From the NCBI RefSeq assembly GCF_006227205.1, contig NZ_VCNG01000021.1, forward strand, positions 1-64,000: 64,000 bases of DNA, read 5' to 3'. Below, one piece after another: positions 1 to 7,983 of the stretch. Both the position numbers and the translations under genes were made by a program. The first letter of the stretch is position 1. Every line of letters begins with the position of its first letter. Origin of the DNA: Pseudomonas sp. ICMP22404. Lineage in GTDB: Bacteria; Pseudomonadota; Gammaproteobacteria; Pseudomonadales; Pseudomonadaceae. A model generated the notes under the pieces. That model had not been told where the DNA came from. It was given only the letters and a program-made list of their open reading frames with translations, and searched no databases.

Positions 1-67
1 TGCGCCATCTTAAATCGTCTAACTCATTGAAACTCAAGGAGTTTTCCGTTTCGACTGCGCCGGAAGT

Positions 68-102
68 GGGGCGAATTATAGAGACTCAGAATCTGCCGTC
101 AA
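68..102 (-). promoter_or_regulatory. Strong stable-RNA promoter, probably rrn operon P1
   Basis: On the minus strand there is TTGACG (97-102), a 16-base spacer and a perfect TATAAT (75-80), followed by a C-rich start region; predicted start near 68. It lies just after the msrQ stop and points out of the window. In P. aeruginosa, as I remember it, the gene next to msrQ is an rRNA operon, and the downstream sequence resembles pseudomonad 16S leaders. The rRNA itself is outside the window. Confidence 0.65.
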
Positions 103-109
103 CCCTTAA

Positions 110-730
110 TTACGCTTTTGTTGCAGAAGACACTTTCTTACCCATCAAACGCGGGATCCGGCGCGTAATCGAAGGAATCCTCAGCATCATTAAGACACCC
201 CCGATGAAAGCATAGATTGCCCACTCCTTCAGATCTGCCCGCACGATCCACAGCATGTGCAACAACCCAAGCCCGAGAATGAAATAAACCAGGCGATGCA
301 GCTTCTTCCAACGCACACCGAGGCGCCGCTGGCTATAACGGTTGGACGTGACGGCCAGGGACAACAAACCGAGAAACCCGAGTACCCCGACGATGATGTA
401 CGGCCGCTTGCTCAACTCGACACCCAACTGCGACCAGTCGAATCCCAAGATGAAGGCCAAGTAGCTACTCAGGTGAAGCACCACATAGGTGAAGCACCAT
501 AATCCGAGTTGGCGTCTGACCGCGATCCACCCCGCCCATCCCGTCAACTTCTGTAGAGGGGTCATACTCAAGGTAATGAGGAGCAGGATCAGCGTCCCCA
601 ACCCCAACCGATCCACCAGCACCTTGCCAGGATCGGGGCCCAAGGTATTCATCAACGCCTCGTAGAGCCAGAACAACGGCCAGATCGCCGCCGCGACGAA
701 GACGCCAATCCGCCACACTGGAAAACGCAT
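110..730 (-). CDS. msrQ: MsrQ, haem-binding membrane subunit of the MsrPQ system
   Basis: A 206-residue inner-membrane protein of the ferric-reductase-like transmembrane family. It carries electrons from the quinone pool through b-type haem to the periplasmic reductase MsrP, which repairs oxidised methionines. About six hydrophobic helices are visible, with histidines placed as haem ligands in VVLHLSSYLAF and near KKLHRLVYF. Length is normal. Its ATG shares one base with the msrP stop codon, so the two genes are translationally coupled, as in other proteobacteria. Confidence 0.93.
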   Translation of the reverse strand: MRFPVWRIGVFVAAAIWPLFWLYEALMNTLGPDPGKVLVDRLGLGTLILLLITLSMTPLQKLTGWAGWIAVRRQLGLWCFTYVVLHLSSYLAFILGFDWSQLGVELSKRPYIIVGVLGFLGLLSLAVTSNRYSQRRLGVRWKKLHRLVYFILGLGLLHMLWIVRADLKEWAIYAFIGGVLMMLRIPSITRRIPRLMGKKVSSATKA

Positions 731-1743
731 CAGTAGTCCTTCCTCAGGTCCATCCCTGCATATAAAGAAGCGACTTCATCCTGATAGCCGTTGAACATCA
801 ATGTATCGCGCACATTGGGACTGAACAGTCCGCTTGGCAGGCGACGCTCATGCGCCTGGGTCCAGCGCGGGTGGTCGACCGTCGGGTTGACGTTGGCATA
901 GAAGCCGTATTCGTCCGATGCAATGCTTTGCCAGGTCGTCTTGGGTTGTTCGCTGACCAGACTGATACGCACAATGGATTTCACACTTTTGAAACCGTAC
1001 TTCCATGGCACCACCAACCGCAGCGGCGCGCCGTTCTGGTTCGGCAACTCCCGCCCATACATGCCAACCGCGAGGATAGCCAATGGGTTCATGGCCTCAT
1101 CCAGCCGCAAACCCTCTACATAAGGCCAGTCGATCAGGGCGAAGCCGGAGCGCTGGCCAGGCATGGTCTTCGGATCCTGCAATGTTTCAAAACGGATGAA
1201 CTTGGCCTTGGAGGTCGGTTCAACCTGCTTGAGCAGCGCAGAGATGGGAAAGCCGATCCAAGGAATGACCATTGACCAGGCCTCCACGCAGCGCAGTCGA
1301 TAGATCCGCTCCTCCAATTGATAGGGCTTCATGAAGTCTTCCAGACCGTAGCGCCCAGGCTTGCCTACCTCTCCATCCACCACCACGCTCCAAGGCTCGG
1401 TTTTCAAGGACCCGGCATTGGCCGCCGGATCGCCCTTGTCGGTTCCGAACTCATAGAAGTTGTTGTAATGGGTTGCATCCTTGAACGGCGTAATCGGTTC
1501 ATTCTTGACCGTCACCGCGCCCCATTGGGTTGAGGGTAGTTTTTCGGCAAACCAGGACGGCGCCTTGCCTGGCTCCACGTCGGGATAGCGCGCCACATCG
1601 GCGGCGCTCGCCCAGCGCGGCAGGCTGCTCACGGCAAGGCCAGCCATGGTTGCTCCCAGCATCTGGCGACGGGATAAATAAAAGGATTCGGGCGTGACGT
1701 CCGATTCACGGCAGTCGGACGACTTGGGGATCTTGATCAGCAT
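730..1743 (-). CDS. msrP: MsrP, periplasmic methionine sulfoxide reductase catalytic subunit
   Basis: A 337-residue molybdopterin enzyme (formerly YedY) that reduces protein-bound methionine sulfoxide in the periplasm. A twin-arginine signal (SRRQMLGATMAGLAV, RR at 25-26) precedes an AxA-type cleavage site near residue 47. The Moco-ligating cysteine is C152 in YRLRCVEAWSMV. The Oxidoreductase molybdopterin domain fills the rest. It is followed directly by msrQ. A perfect inverted repeat lies between pssA and this gene and includes its Shine-Dalgarno sequence, which may affect translation. Confidence 0.94.
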   Translation of the reverse strand: MLIKIPKSSDCRESDVTPESFYLSRRQMLGATMAGLAVSSLPRWASAADVARYPDVEPGKAPSWFAEKLPSTQWGAVTVKNEPITPFKDATHYNNFYEFGTDKGDPAANAGSLKTEPWSVVVDGEVGKPGRYGLEDFMKPYQLEERIYRLRCVEAWSMVIPWIGFPISALLKQVEPTSKAKFIRFETLQDPKTMPGQRSGFALIDWPYVEGLRLDEAMNPLAILAVGMYGRELPNQNGAPLRLVVPWKYGFKSVKSIVRISLVSEQPKTTWQSIASDEYGFYANVNPTVDHPRWTQAHERRLPSGLFSPNVRDTLMFNGYQDEVASLYAGMDLRKDY

Positions 1744-1747
1744 GACA

Positions 1748-1791
1748 ACTCCGCAGTATTGGAGGGCAGGTGCACCAATAGACTGCGGAGT
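1748..1791 (-). promoter_or_regulatory. Hairpin that includes the msrP ribosome-binding site
   Basis: ACTCCGCAGT (1748-1757 on the plus strand) is perfectly complementary to ACTGCGGAGT (1782-1791), and ATTGG/CCAAT extends the stem inward past a two-base bulge. On the minus-strand transcript the 3' arm holds the GGAG that lies five bases before the msrP ATG. No U-tract follows, so it does not look like a terminator. It could be a translational control hairpin or a DNA operator. Confidence 0.6.
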
Positions 1792-1806
1792 ATGGGGGAA
1801 ATTACA

Positions 1807-2664
1807 TCACTCGGCGCTTTTGTGACGACGCAGGCGCAACAGGTACTGAACCGGGCCGGACGCGGCATAGGCAAGGAATACCAGCAGCAGGATACGCGGC
1901 GGATCGCTGAAGACCACCGCGAACACCAGCACCACCGCCAGGATGGCCACGAATGGCACACGCCCCTTCAGATCAAGCTCCTTGAAGCTGTTGTACTTGA
2001 TGTTGCTGACCATCAGCATACCGGCCGCCGCCACCAGCAGTGCCACCAGGAAGGACATCTTCGAACCCTGGATGCCATAGTCACTGAACGCCCAGACCAC
2101 ACCCGCCACGACGCCCGCCGCAGCCGGGCTCGCCAGGCCGATGAAGTAGCGCTTGTCGGCCTTGCCGACCTGGGTGTTGAAACGCGCCAGGCGCAACGCG
2201 GCACCCGCCACATAAATGAAGGCGACCATCCAGCCGACCTTGCCCATGTCCCCCAGCGCCCAACCGAACGCCAGCAAGGCCGGGGCCACGCCGAAAGCGA
2301 CCATGTCCGACAGGGAATCGTACTCGGCCCCGAATGCGCTCTGGGTATTGGTCATGCGGGCCACGCGCCCGTCCAGGCCATCGAGCACCATGGCGACAAA
2401 GATCGCGATGGCGGCGAAAGCAAAATAACGGCTCGCCCCCGCGCTATCGCCAGCGCTCAACGCAGCCTGGGCGCTCATGGAGCTGATGATCGAGTAGAAA
2501 CCGGCAAACAGGTTGGCGGTGGTAAACAGATTCGGCAGCAGATAGATGCCACGATGCCGGACCTTACGGCCTTCAGCGTCATGACCTTCCTCGACGTGTT
2601 CATCGATGGGCAACATGCTTTCGGCGTCAGGAGCCTGGTTTGGCTCGTCGGGACGTTCGCTCAT
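1807..2664 (-). CDS. pssA: CDP-diacylglycerol--serine O-phosphatidyltransferase
   Basis: A 285-residue integral membrane enzyme making phosphatidylserine, precursor of phosphatidylethanolamine. The CDP-alcohol phosphotransferase signature is complete: D98-G99, A102-R103, G112, D116 and D120. The N-terminal 40 residues are acidic and soluble; the rest has about eight hydrophobic segments. This is the type II, membrane-embedded form, unlike the E. coli PLD-type PssA. It lies 144 bases downstream of ilvC with a terminator-like hairpin between them, so it may have its own promoter or depend on read-through. Confidence 0.93.
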   Translation of the reverse strand: MSERPDEPNQAPDAESMLPIDEHVEEGHDAEGRKVRHRGIYLLPNLFTTANLFAGFYSIISSMSAQAALSAGDSAGASRYFAFAAIAIFVAMVLDGLDGRVARMTNTQSAFGAEYDSLSDMVAFGVAPALLAFGWALGDMGKVGWMVAFIYVAGAALRLARFNTQVGKADKRYFIGLASPAAAGVVAGVVWAFSDYGIQGSKMSFLVALLVAAAGMLMVSNIKYNSFKELDLKGRVPFVAILAVVLVFAVVFSDPPRILLLVFLAYAASGPVQYLLRLRRHKSAE

Positions 2665-2764
2665 GGACAGTACCTTGCAACGGTGTGAAAAAATTCGACA
2701 GGTGTCTGGGACGAGGGTTCGGCCGCAAACGATGCAGCTTTATACCAGAAGCCATCGCCCAAAC

Positions 2765-2793
2765 GAAAAAACGCGGCCGAGGCCGCGTTTTTC
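2765..2793 (-). terminator. Rho-independent terminator after ilvC
   Basis: An 8-bp stem ACGCGGCC/GGCCGCGT (2771-2778, 2781-2788) with A/T tracts on both sides; read on the minus strand it ends in a run of T. It lies between the ilvC stop and pssA. Confidence 0.8.
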
Positions 2794-2808
2794 GATCAAG
2801 CCCGCGAC

Positions 2809-3825
2809 TCAGTTCTTGGCTTTGTCGACGATCTTGTTGGCGCTGATCCAAGGCATCATCGAGCGCAGTTGCTCGCCGATGATCTCGATGCCGTGGGCAG
2901 CGTTGTTGCGACGCTTGGCGGTCATCGAAGGATAGCCGGTAGCGCCTTCGCTGATGAACATCTTGGCGTATTCGCCGTCCTGAATACGTTTCAGGGCGTT
3001 GCGCATAGCCTGGCGGGACTCGGCGTTGATCACTTCCGGACCGGTCACGTACTCGCCGTATTCGGCGTTGTTGGAGATCGAGTAGTTCATGTTGGCGATA
3101 CCGCCTTCGTACATGAGGTCAACGATCAGCTTCAGTTCGTGCAGGCACTCGAAGTAGGCCATTTCCGGCGCGTAGCCCGCTTCAACCAGGGTTTCGAAAC
3201 CGGCTTTAACCAGCTCGACGGTACCGCCGCACAGAACGGCCTGCTCACCGAACAGGTCGGTTTCGGTCTCGTCCTTGAAGGTGGTTTCGATGATGCCGGT
3301 ACGGCCGCCGCCAACGCCCGCAGCGTAGGACAGGGCCACGTTCTTGGCGTTGCCCGAAGCGTCCTGGTAGATCGCGATCAGGTCAGGGATACCGCCACCC
3401 TTGACGAACTCGGAACGCACGGTGTGACCCGGAGCCTTCGGCGCGATCATGATCACGTCGAGGTCAGCGCGTGGCACGACCTGGTTGTAATGGATCGAGA
3501 AACCGTGGGAGAAGGCCAGGGTAGCGCCCTTCTTGATGTTCGGTTCGATTTCGTCGCGATACAGTGCGCCCTGGAATTCGTCCGGGGTCAGGATCATGAC
3601 CAGGTCGGCAGCGGCAACGGCGGAAGCCACGTCAGCCACTTTCAGGCCGTGGGCTTCTGCCTTGGCAACGGTGGCCGAGCCTTTACGCAGGCCGACGGTC
3701 ACGTCAACACCGGAGTCCTTCAGGTTGCACGCCTGGGCGTGACCCTGGGAACCGTAGCCGATGATGGCGACTTTCTTGCCCTGGATGATCGACAGGTCGC
3801 AATCTTTATCGTAGAAAACTTTCAT
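2809..3825 (-). CDS. ilvC: Ketol-acid reductoisomerase (NADP+)
   Basis: A 338-residue class I (short-chain) enzyme that isomerises and reduces acetolactate or acetohydroxybutyrate in isoleucine/valine synthesis. The NADPH-binding GYGSQG loop is at residues 23-28 and the metal-binding DETETDLFGEQ motif is near 190. The C-terminal knotted helical domain is complete. It is the third gene of the minus-strand ilvI-ilvH-ilvC cluster, 45 bases after ilvH. Confidence 0.97.
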   Translation of the reverse strand: MKVFYDKDCDLSIIQGKKVAIIGYGSQGHAQACNLKDSGVDVTVGLRKGSATVAKAEAHGLKVADVASAVAAADLVMILTPDEFQGALYRDEIEPNIKKGATLAFSHGFSIHYNQVVPRADLDVIMIAPKAPGHTVRSEFVKGGGIPDLIAIYQDASGNAKNVALSYAAGVGGGRTGIIETTFKDETETDLFGEQAVLCGGTVELVKAGFETLVEAGYAPEMAYFECLHELKLIVDLMYEGGIANMNYSISNNAEYGEYVTGPEVINAESRQAMRNALKRIQDGEYAKMFISEGATGYPSMTAKRRNNAAHGIEIIGEQLRSMMPWISANKIVDKAKN

Positions 3826-3870
3826 GAATTTCCCCTATATCCGGCCGTTCAGGCCATTCGCTAATTTGGT

Positions 3871-4362
3871 TTAGATGCTCAGTACTTTGTCGCCACGGGC
3901 AATGCCGGTGACACCACTGCGTACGGTTTCCAGAATCGAGGCAGTGCCGATCGATTGAATGAAGCTGTCGAGCTTGTCGCTGGTACCGGTCAACTGAACG
4001 GTATAGACGCTGGCGCTGACATCGACGATCTGCCCACGATAAATATCGGTAGTGCGCTTGATCTCGGCGCGCTGGGCGCCGGTGGCCTTGACCTTGACCA
4101 GCATCAGCTCGCGCTCGATGTGAGCACTTTCCGACAGGTCCACGAGCTTGACCACCTCGATCAGCTTGTTCAGGTTCTTGGTGATCTGCTCGATGATTTC
4201 ATCGTGGCCCACGGTGGTCAGCGTCAGACGCGACAGGGTCGGGTCTTCGGTTGGCGCCACCGTCAGGCTTTCGATGTTGTAGTTGCGCTGCGAGAACAGG
4301 CCCACTACGCGAGACAGAGCACCCGGTTCGTTTTCCAGAAGCAGGGAAATAATATGCCGCAT
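3871..4362 (-). CDS. ilvH: Acetolactate synthase small (regulatory) subunit
   Basis: A 163-residue regulatory subunit that stimulates IlvI and gives feedback inhibition by valine. The N-terminal ACT domain (MRHIISLLLENEPGALSRVV, to about residue 80) binds the effector; the rest is the ALS small-subunit C-terminal domain. An upstream in-frame ATG at 4392 lies inside ilvI; I chose 4362 because it gives the standard family N-terminus and places the gene two bases after the ilvI stop. Confidence 0.95.
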   Translation of the reverse strand: MRHIISLLLENEPGALSRVVGLFSQRNYNIESLTVAPTEDPTLSRLTLTTVGHDEIIEQITKNLNKLIEVVKLVDLSESAHIERELMLVKVKATGAQRAEIKRTTDIYRGQIVDVSASVYTVQLTGTSDKLDSFIQSIGTASILETVRSGVTGIARGDKVLSI

Positions 4363-4364
4363 GA

Positions 4365-6089
4365 TTAGGTACGCTCCGTCTTGCTCAGCCACATATCGCG
4401 CATGGAACCGTCTTTGATCTGCATCGGGTAGACGTGTTCGCTGGTGTCGACCGCAATATCGATGACCACCAGGCGATCCTTCATGGCGAACGCCTCCTCC
4501 ATCTTCGACTTCAGGTCCTTCGATTCGGTGATGCGCACGCCGACGTGACCATAGGCCTCGGCCAGCTTGACGAAATCAGGCAGCGATTCCATGTACGAGT
4601 GCGAGTGACGGCTGCCGTAGCTCATGTCCTGCCATTGGCGAACCATGCCCAGCACACCGTTGTTCAGGATCACGATCTTCACCGGCAAACCGTATTGCAG
4701 GCAGGTGGACAGCTCCTGGATGTTCATCTGGATGCTGCCCTCGCCGGTGACGCAGGCGACGTCGACATCCGGGAAGCTCAACTTGATGCCCATGGCCGCC
4801 GGGAAACCGAAGCCCATGGTGCCCAGGCCACCGGAGTTGATCCAGCGGTTGGGCTTGTTGAACGTATAGTATTGCGCAGCGAACATCTGGTGCTGGCCCA
4901 CGTCGGAGGTTACAAAGGCATCGCCCTTGGTCACTTCGCAAAGGGTTTCGATCACGGTCTGCGGCTTGATCACGCTACCGTCGCCCTTGTCATAGGGGAA
5001 CAGGCCACGGTCGCCACGCCACTCATCGACCTGCTTCCACCAACTGGCCACGGACTCCTTGTTCGGGGTCTCGCCGATTTCCTTGAGGATCGCGACCATT
5101 TCGGTCAGGACACTCTCCACAGGACCGACAATCGGCACGTCTGCCTTGATGGTCTTGGAAATGGACGCAGGGTCGATGTCGATGTGGATGATCTTGGCGT
5201 TCGGGCAGAACTTCGCCGCACCGTTGATGACCCGGTCATCGAAACGCGCACCGACCGCCAGGATCACATCGGCATGGTGCATCGCCAGGTTGGCGGTGTA
5301 GCTGCCGTGCATGCCGAGCATACCGATGAACTGACGGTCGGTGCCCGGGAAGGCGCCCAGGCCCATCAGCGTATTGGTGACCGGCAGGTTGAGCATCTTC
5401 GCCAGTTCGGTCAGCGGCGCGGAGCCGCCACCGAGGATCACGCCCCCCCCCGAATACAACACGGGACGCTTGGCCGCCAGGAGCATTTCGGCTGCCTTGC
5501 GGATCTGCCCGGAGTGACCGCGTACGGCCGGGCTGTAGGAGCGCAGCTTGGCTTTTTTCGGGAAGATGTATTCGAACTTCTCGGCCGGGTTGGTCATGTC
5601 TTTCGGGACATCGACCACCACAGGGCCCGGACGACCGGATTCGGCCAGGTAGAAGGCCTTCTTCATGACTTCCGGGATTTCCGACGGGTGCTTGATCATG
5701 AAGCTGTGCTTCACGATCGGCCGGGAGATACCGATCATGTCGGTTTCCTGGAACGCATCAGTGCCAACCATGGTGCTGGGCACCTGGCCGGAAATGATCA
5801 CCATCGGGATCGAGTCCATGTAGGCGGTGGCGATACCGGTGATGGCGTTCGTGGCGCCTGGACCGGAAGTCACCAACACCACGCCGGCCTTGCCGGTGGC
5901 GCGGGCGTAGCCGTCAGCCATGTGGGTCGCCGCCTGCTCGTGACGAACCAGGATGTGGGTCACTTCCGGTTCTTTGAACAGGGCATCATAGACATGAAGA
6001 AGAGCACCACCCGGGTACCCGTAGATATATTTGACGCCTTCGTCACGCAAGAAGCGGACGAGCATCTCACCGCCAGATAAAAGCTCCAC
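4365..6089 (-). CDS. ilvI: Acetolactate synthase 3 large (catalytic) subunit
   Basis: A thiamine diphosphate enzyme, 574 residues, joining pyruvate with pyruvate or 2-oxobutyrate. The cofactor-activating glutamate is in VRHEQAATHMADGYAR (about E51). The diphosphate motif reads GEGS...NN where the textbook form is GDG; I believe this is normal for pseudomonads. Two GTG codons can start it: 6089 has GAGGTG at a six-base spacing and gives the usual family length, whereas 6098 has no ribosome site. A leader of about 260 bases precedes it. Confidence 0.95.
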   Translation of the reverse strand: MELLSGGEMLVRFLRDEGVKYIYGYPGGALLHVYDALFKEPEVTHILVRHEQAATHMADGYARATGKAGVVLVTSGPGATNAITGIATAYMDSIPMVIISGQVPSTMVGTDAFQETDMIGISRPIVKHSFMIKHPSEIPEVMKKAFYLAESGRPGPVVVDVPKDMTNPAEKFEYIFPKKAKLRSYSPAVRGHSGQIRKAAEMLLAAKRPVLYSGGGVILGGGSAPLTELAKMLNLPVTNTLMGLGAFPGTDRQFIGMLGMHGSYTANLAMHHADVILAVGARFDDRVINGAAKFCPNAKIIHIDIDPASISKTIKADVPIVGPVESVLTEMVAILKEIGETPNKESVASWWKQVDEWRGDRGLFPYDKGDGSVIKPQTVIETLCEVTKGDAFVTSDVGQHQMFAAQYYTFNKPNRWINSGGLGTMGFGFPAAMGIKLSFPDVDVACVTGEGSIQMNIQELSTCLQYGLPVKIVILNNGVLGMVRQWQDMSYGSRHSHSYMESLPDFVKLAEAYGHVGVRITESKDLKSKMEEAFAMKDRLVVIDIAVDTSEHVYPMQIKDGSMRDMWLSKTERT

Positions 6090-6123
6090 GTTGTTCACCT
6101 CTAAAACGCCAGAATACCGCCCC

Positions 6124-6168
6124 TCAAAAGGGGACGGGTCTTAATAGGTTTACTTCTCGGCAGAGCAT
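6124..6168 (-). other. Fourteen-codon leader ORF and hairpin before ilvI
   Basis: An ATG at 6168 opens the peptide MLCREVNLLRPVPF, whose stop lies inside a small CCCC-TTTTGA-GGGG hairpin 25 bases before the ilvI ribosome site. Four of fourteen residues are Leu or Val. No T-tract follows the hairpin, so a classical attenuator is not shown. Confidence 0.25.
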
Positions 6169-6354
6169 GAGCGACGGTGGTCGCCGACTACGTCAGCACT
6201 GACTGAGCAAGTATTGGGATCGTCCCAAGTGTTGCGGGCCTTTCCCACCCAGCGCGAGGTAACGCGTTGCGGGTGTAACAGGTCGACGCGGATATGCGCC
6301 TCATGATCTGCCGAGTGGGCCTGCTTCTGGCAGTCCCTCTACAGCGGACTTTGG

Positions 6355-6383
6355 ATTCTTCTGTTTCGCCTTCTGCAAGTCAA
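6355..6383 (-). promoter_or_regulatory. Candidate sigma70 promoter for ilvIHC
   Basis: TTGACT (6378-6383), a 17-base spacer and AAGAAT (6355-6360) on the minus strand. The start would be near 6348, giving a leader of roughly 260 bases. The -10 matches four of six consensus bases. Confidence 0.4.
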
Positions 6384-6489
6384 GTCGTCTATGTGCTTTA
6401 TTCGAAGTAAGCGCATGAGAACGCAAGAAAAAACCTTTAAACGGCAACTGTGTTAGCTTCAATTGCGCAACCCATGACAAGGAAACAGC

Positions 6490-6912
6490 ATGCGAATGTT
6501 CATACTGACGGCCAGCCTGCTGGTTGGCCTGAGCCCGATGTGCATGGCCGGTCAGATCTACAAATGGGTGGACGCCCAGGGGGTGACTCACTTCAGCGCC
6601 CAGCCACCCGATGACGCAGGGGCCACGACCGTGATCAAGTCCTCACCGCCCGTCGGCAAACCGCCCGCGCCCCCCTCCGCCGGCACCATTGGCGACCAAA
6701 AGGCCATTGACGAGCAGGTCAAGCAGCAAGTGGCTGACCAGGAAGCCCAGCTCAAGGTGTTCTGCGAGCAGGCCCGGACCAACCTCGCACAATTGAAGAA
6801 CAACCCACGGGTTCGTGAAGACGTGGAGGGGGAAATGCGCCGCCTCACTGACGAGGAACGACGCCAGCGAATCGACGAGACGAGCAAGCAGATCGAGGAA
6901 CACTGCCAGTGA
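6490..6912 (+). CDS. DUF4124 domain-containing secreted protein
   Basis: A 140-residue protein with a clear signal peptide (MRMFILTASLLVGLSPMCMA, cleavage near 21) followed by the DUF4124 motif QIYKWVDAQGVTHFSAQPP. A proline-rich linker (about 53-65) leads to a charged helical C-terminal half that is probably coiled coil. The domain is common in Gammaproteobacteria and its function is unknown. AAGGAAA six bases before the ATG sets the start. It diverges from ilvI. Confidence 0.85.
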   Translation: MRMFILTASLLVGLSPMCMAGQIYKWVDAQGVTHFSAQPPDDAGATTVIKSSPPVGKPPAPPSAGTIGDQKAIDEQVKQQVADQEAQLKVFCEQARTNLAQLKNNPRVREDVEGEMRRLTDEERRQRIDETSKQIEEHCQ

Positions 6913-6918
6913 CGGCAG

Positions 6919-7248
6919 TCAGCTGACGTCGCTGATCAACCGGTCGAACTGCGACAGCAACCGCTGCAACTCGATGCCCTGCCCTGGTCGCTGGGCATAG
7001 ACCATTTCCGCCATGGCAAGGATGCCCGAGGCGTTGGGCAGCGGCAGGTCATTTTCCAGGATGGCTTTCATCCGTGGCAGGAAAATCCATTGCAGCCATT
7101 GCTCGAAGTCCAGGGTGTCGACCGCGAACGGCTCGACACTGGCCAGCGCTTCGACCGAAGGCGAAACGCTGCTCCACCAGCCCTGGACCCGCAACTCCCG
7201 CTCGATCAGCAGCAACTGATCGGCGATCTGGGGAAAACGCGTATCCAT
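6919..7248 (-). CDS. yqcC: YqcC family protein
   Basis: A 109-residue all-helical soluble protein matching the YqcC family by its pattern of conserved residues around WLQWIFLPRMKAILEN and ILAMAEMVYAQRP. The E. coli homologue sits beside the tRNA pseudouridine synthase gene truC; here it instead follows lpoP, sharing one base with its stop codon (TGATG). Function is not established. It is probably the last gene of the mrcB-lpoP-yqcC unit. Confidence 0.85.
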   Translation of the reverse strand: MDTRFPQIADQLLLIERELRVQGWWSSVSPSVEALASVEPFAVDTLDFEQWLQWIFLPRMKAILENDLPLPNASGILAMAEMVYAQRPGQGIELQRLLSQFDRLISDVS

Positions 7249-7967
7249 CAGAGCGAAACCTTGGCCTTCTGACGGGCCAGCGCCGCGCCGGCCGAATCGC
7301 CTTGTTTCTCACGCGCCTGGGCGATCAGTTCCCACAGGCTAGCCTGAAGGGCCGGACGACCGCTGGTGAATGTCAGACCGCGACGGGCCAGTTGTTCGGC
7401 TTGCGGCGCATCGCCCTGGGCCATGCGTACCTGGGCCAGGCGATAAAGAACCTGGGGTTCACGCGGCGCTACGCGCTGGGCACGTTCCAGACTGGAAGAG
7501 GCACCGTTGAGGTCGCCACTGGCCTGTTGCTGTTGGGCGGTCGTCAGCAGGGCCAACACCGGGCCATCCAGCTGTTCATCGGCGGACAGGCCACCGGAGC
7601 CGGCCGACGGAATGCTGCCGGGCGAGGCAGGCATGCTGTAGCTGCCCTGATTGATCGGCGAGGTTTCGATAGGGCCTGGCGTGATGGGTCCGGGCGTGAT
7701 CGGCGTAGTGCTGATCGGCGCCGAGGTCGTGGCACCGCCACCGGGCACCATCACGACCACACCGGTGTCGCCTTGAGGAATCGCCTGGGCCTGGCCTTGC
7801 ACCGGCCGCTTCACCGTCGTTTGACGGAAGCCGCCGTTGGCCGACACCCGCTCACTGTTGGAAACGGCAGTGCCGGAGTCGACAACCGGAATCGAGCCGC
7901 GCTGTACGGTCGAGCAACCACTGAGCAAAGCCACGGCAGTTACCGCTGGAATCAACCACTTGTTCAC
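7248..7967 (-). CDS. lpoP: LpoP, TPR lipoprotein activator of PBP1b
   Basis: A 239-residue outer-membrane lipoprotein. The lipobox LLSGC puts the acylated cysteine at C18. A long low-complexity linker rich in Pro, Thr, Gly and Ile (about 60-120, with repeated ITPGPI-like units) spans the periplasm, and tetratricopeptide-like helices follow from about 140. In P. aeruginosa the lipoprotein encoded beside ponB/mrcB activates PBP1b; position (17 bases after mrcB, same strand) and architecture match. The tract ISTTPITPGPITPGPIETSP is a small in-protein repeat. Confidence 0.85.
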   Translation of the reverse strand: MNKWLIPAVTAVALLSGCSTVQRGSIPVVDSGTAVSNSERVSANGGFRQTTVKRPVQGQAQAIPQGDTGVVVMVPGGGATTSAPISTTPITPGPITPGPIETSPINQGSYSMPASPGSIPSAGSGGLSADEQLDGPVLALLTTAQQQQASGDLNGASSSLERAQRVAPREPQVLYRLAQVRMAQGDAPQAEQLARRGLTFTSGRPALQASLWELIAQAREKQGDSAGAALARQKAKVSL

Positions 7968-7983
7968 GTGAAACCCTCTTTGC

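Noticed and set aside
4434..6080. 548-codon open frame on the plus strand
   Set aside because: It is antisense to ilvI, whose product is unmistakable. GC-rich codon use keeps the opposite strand open; no ribosome site or domain.
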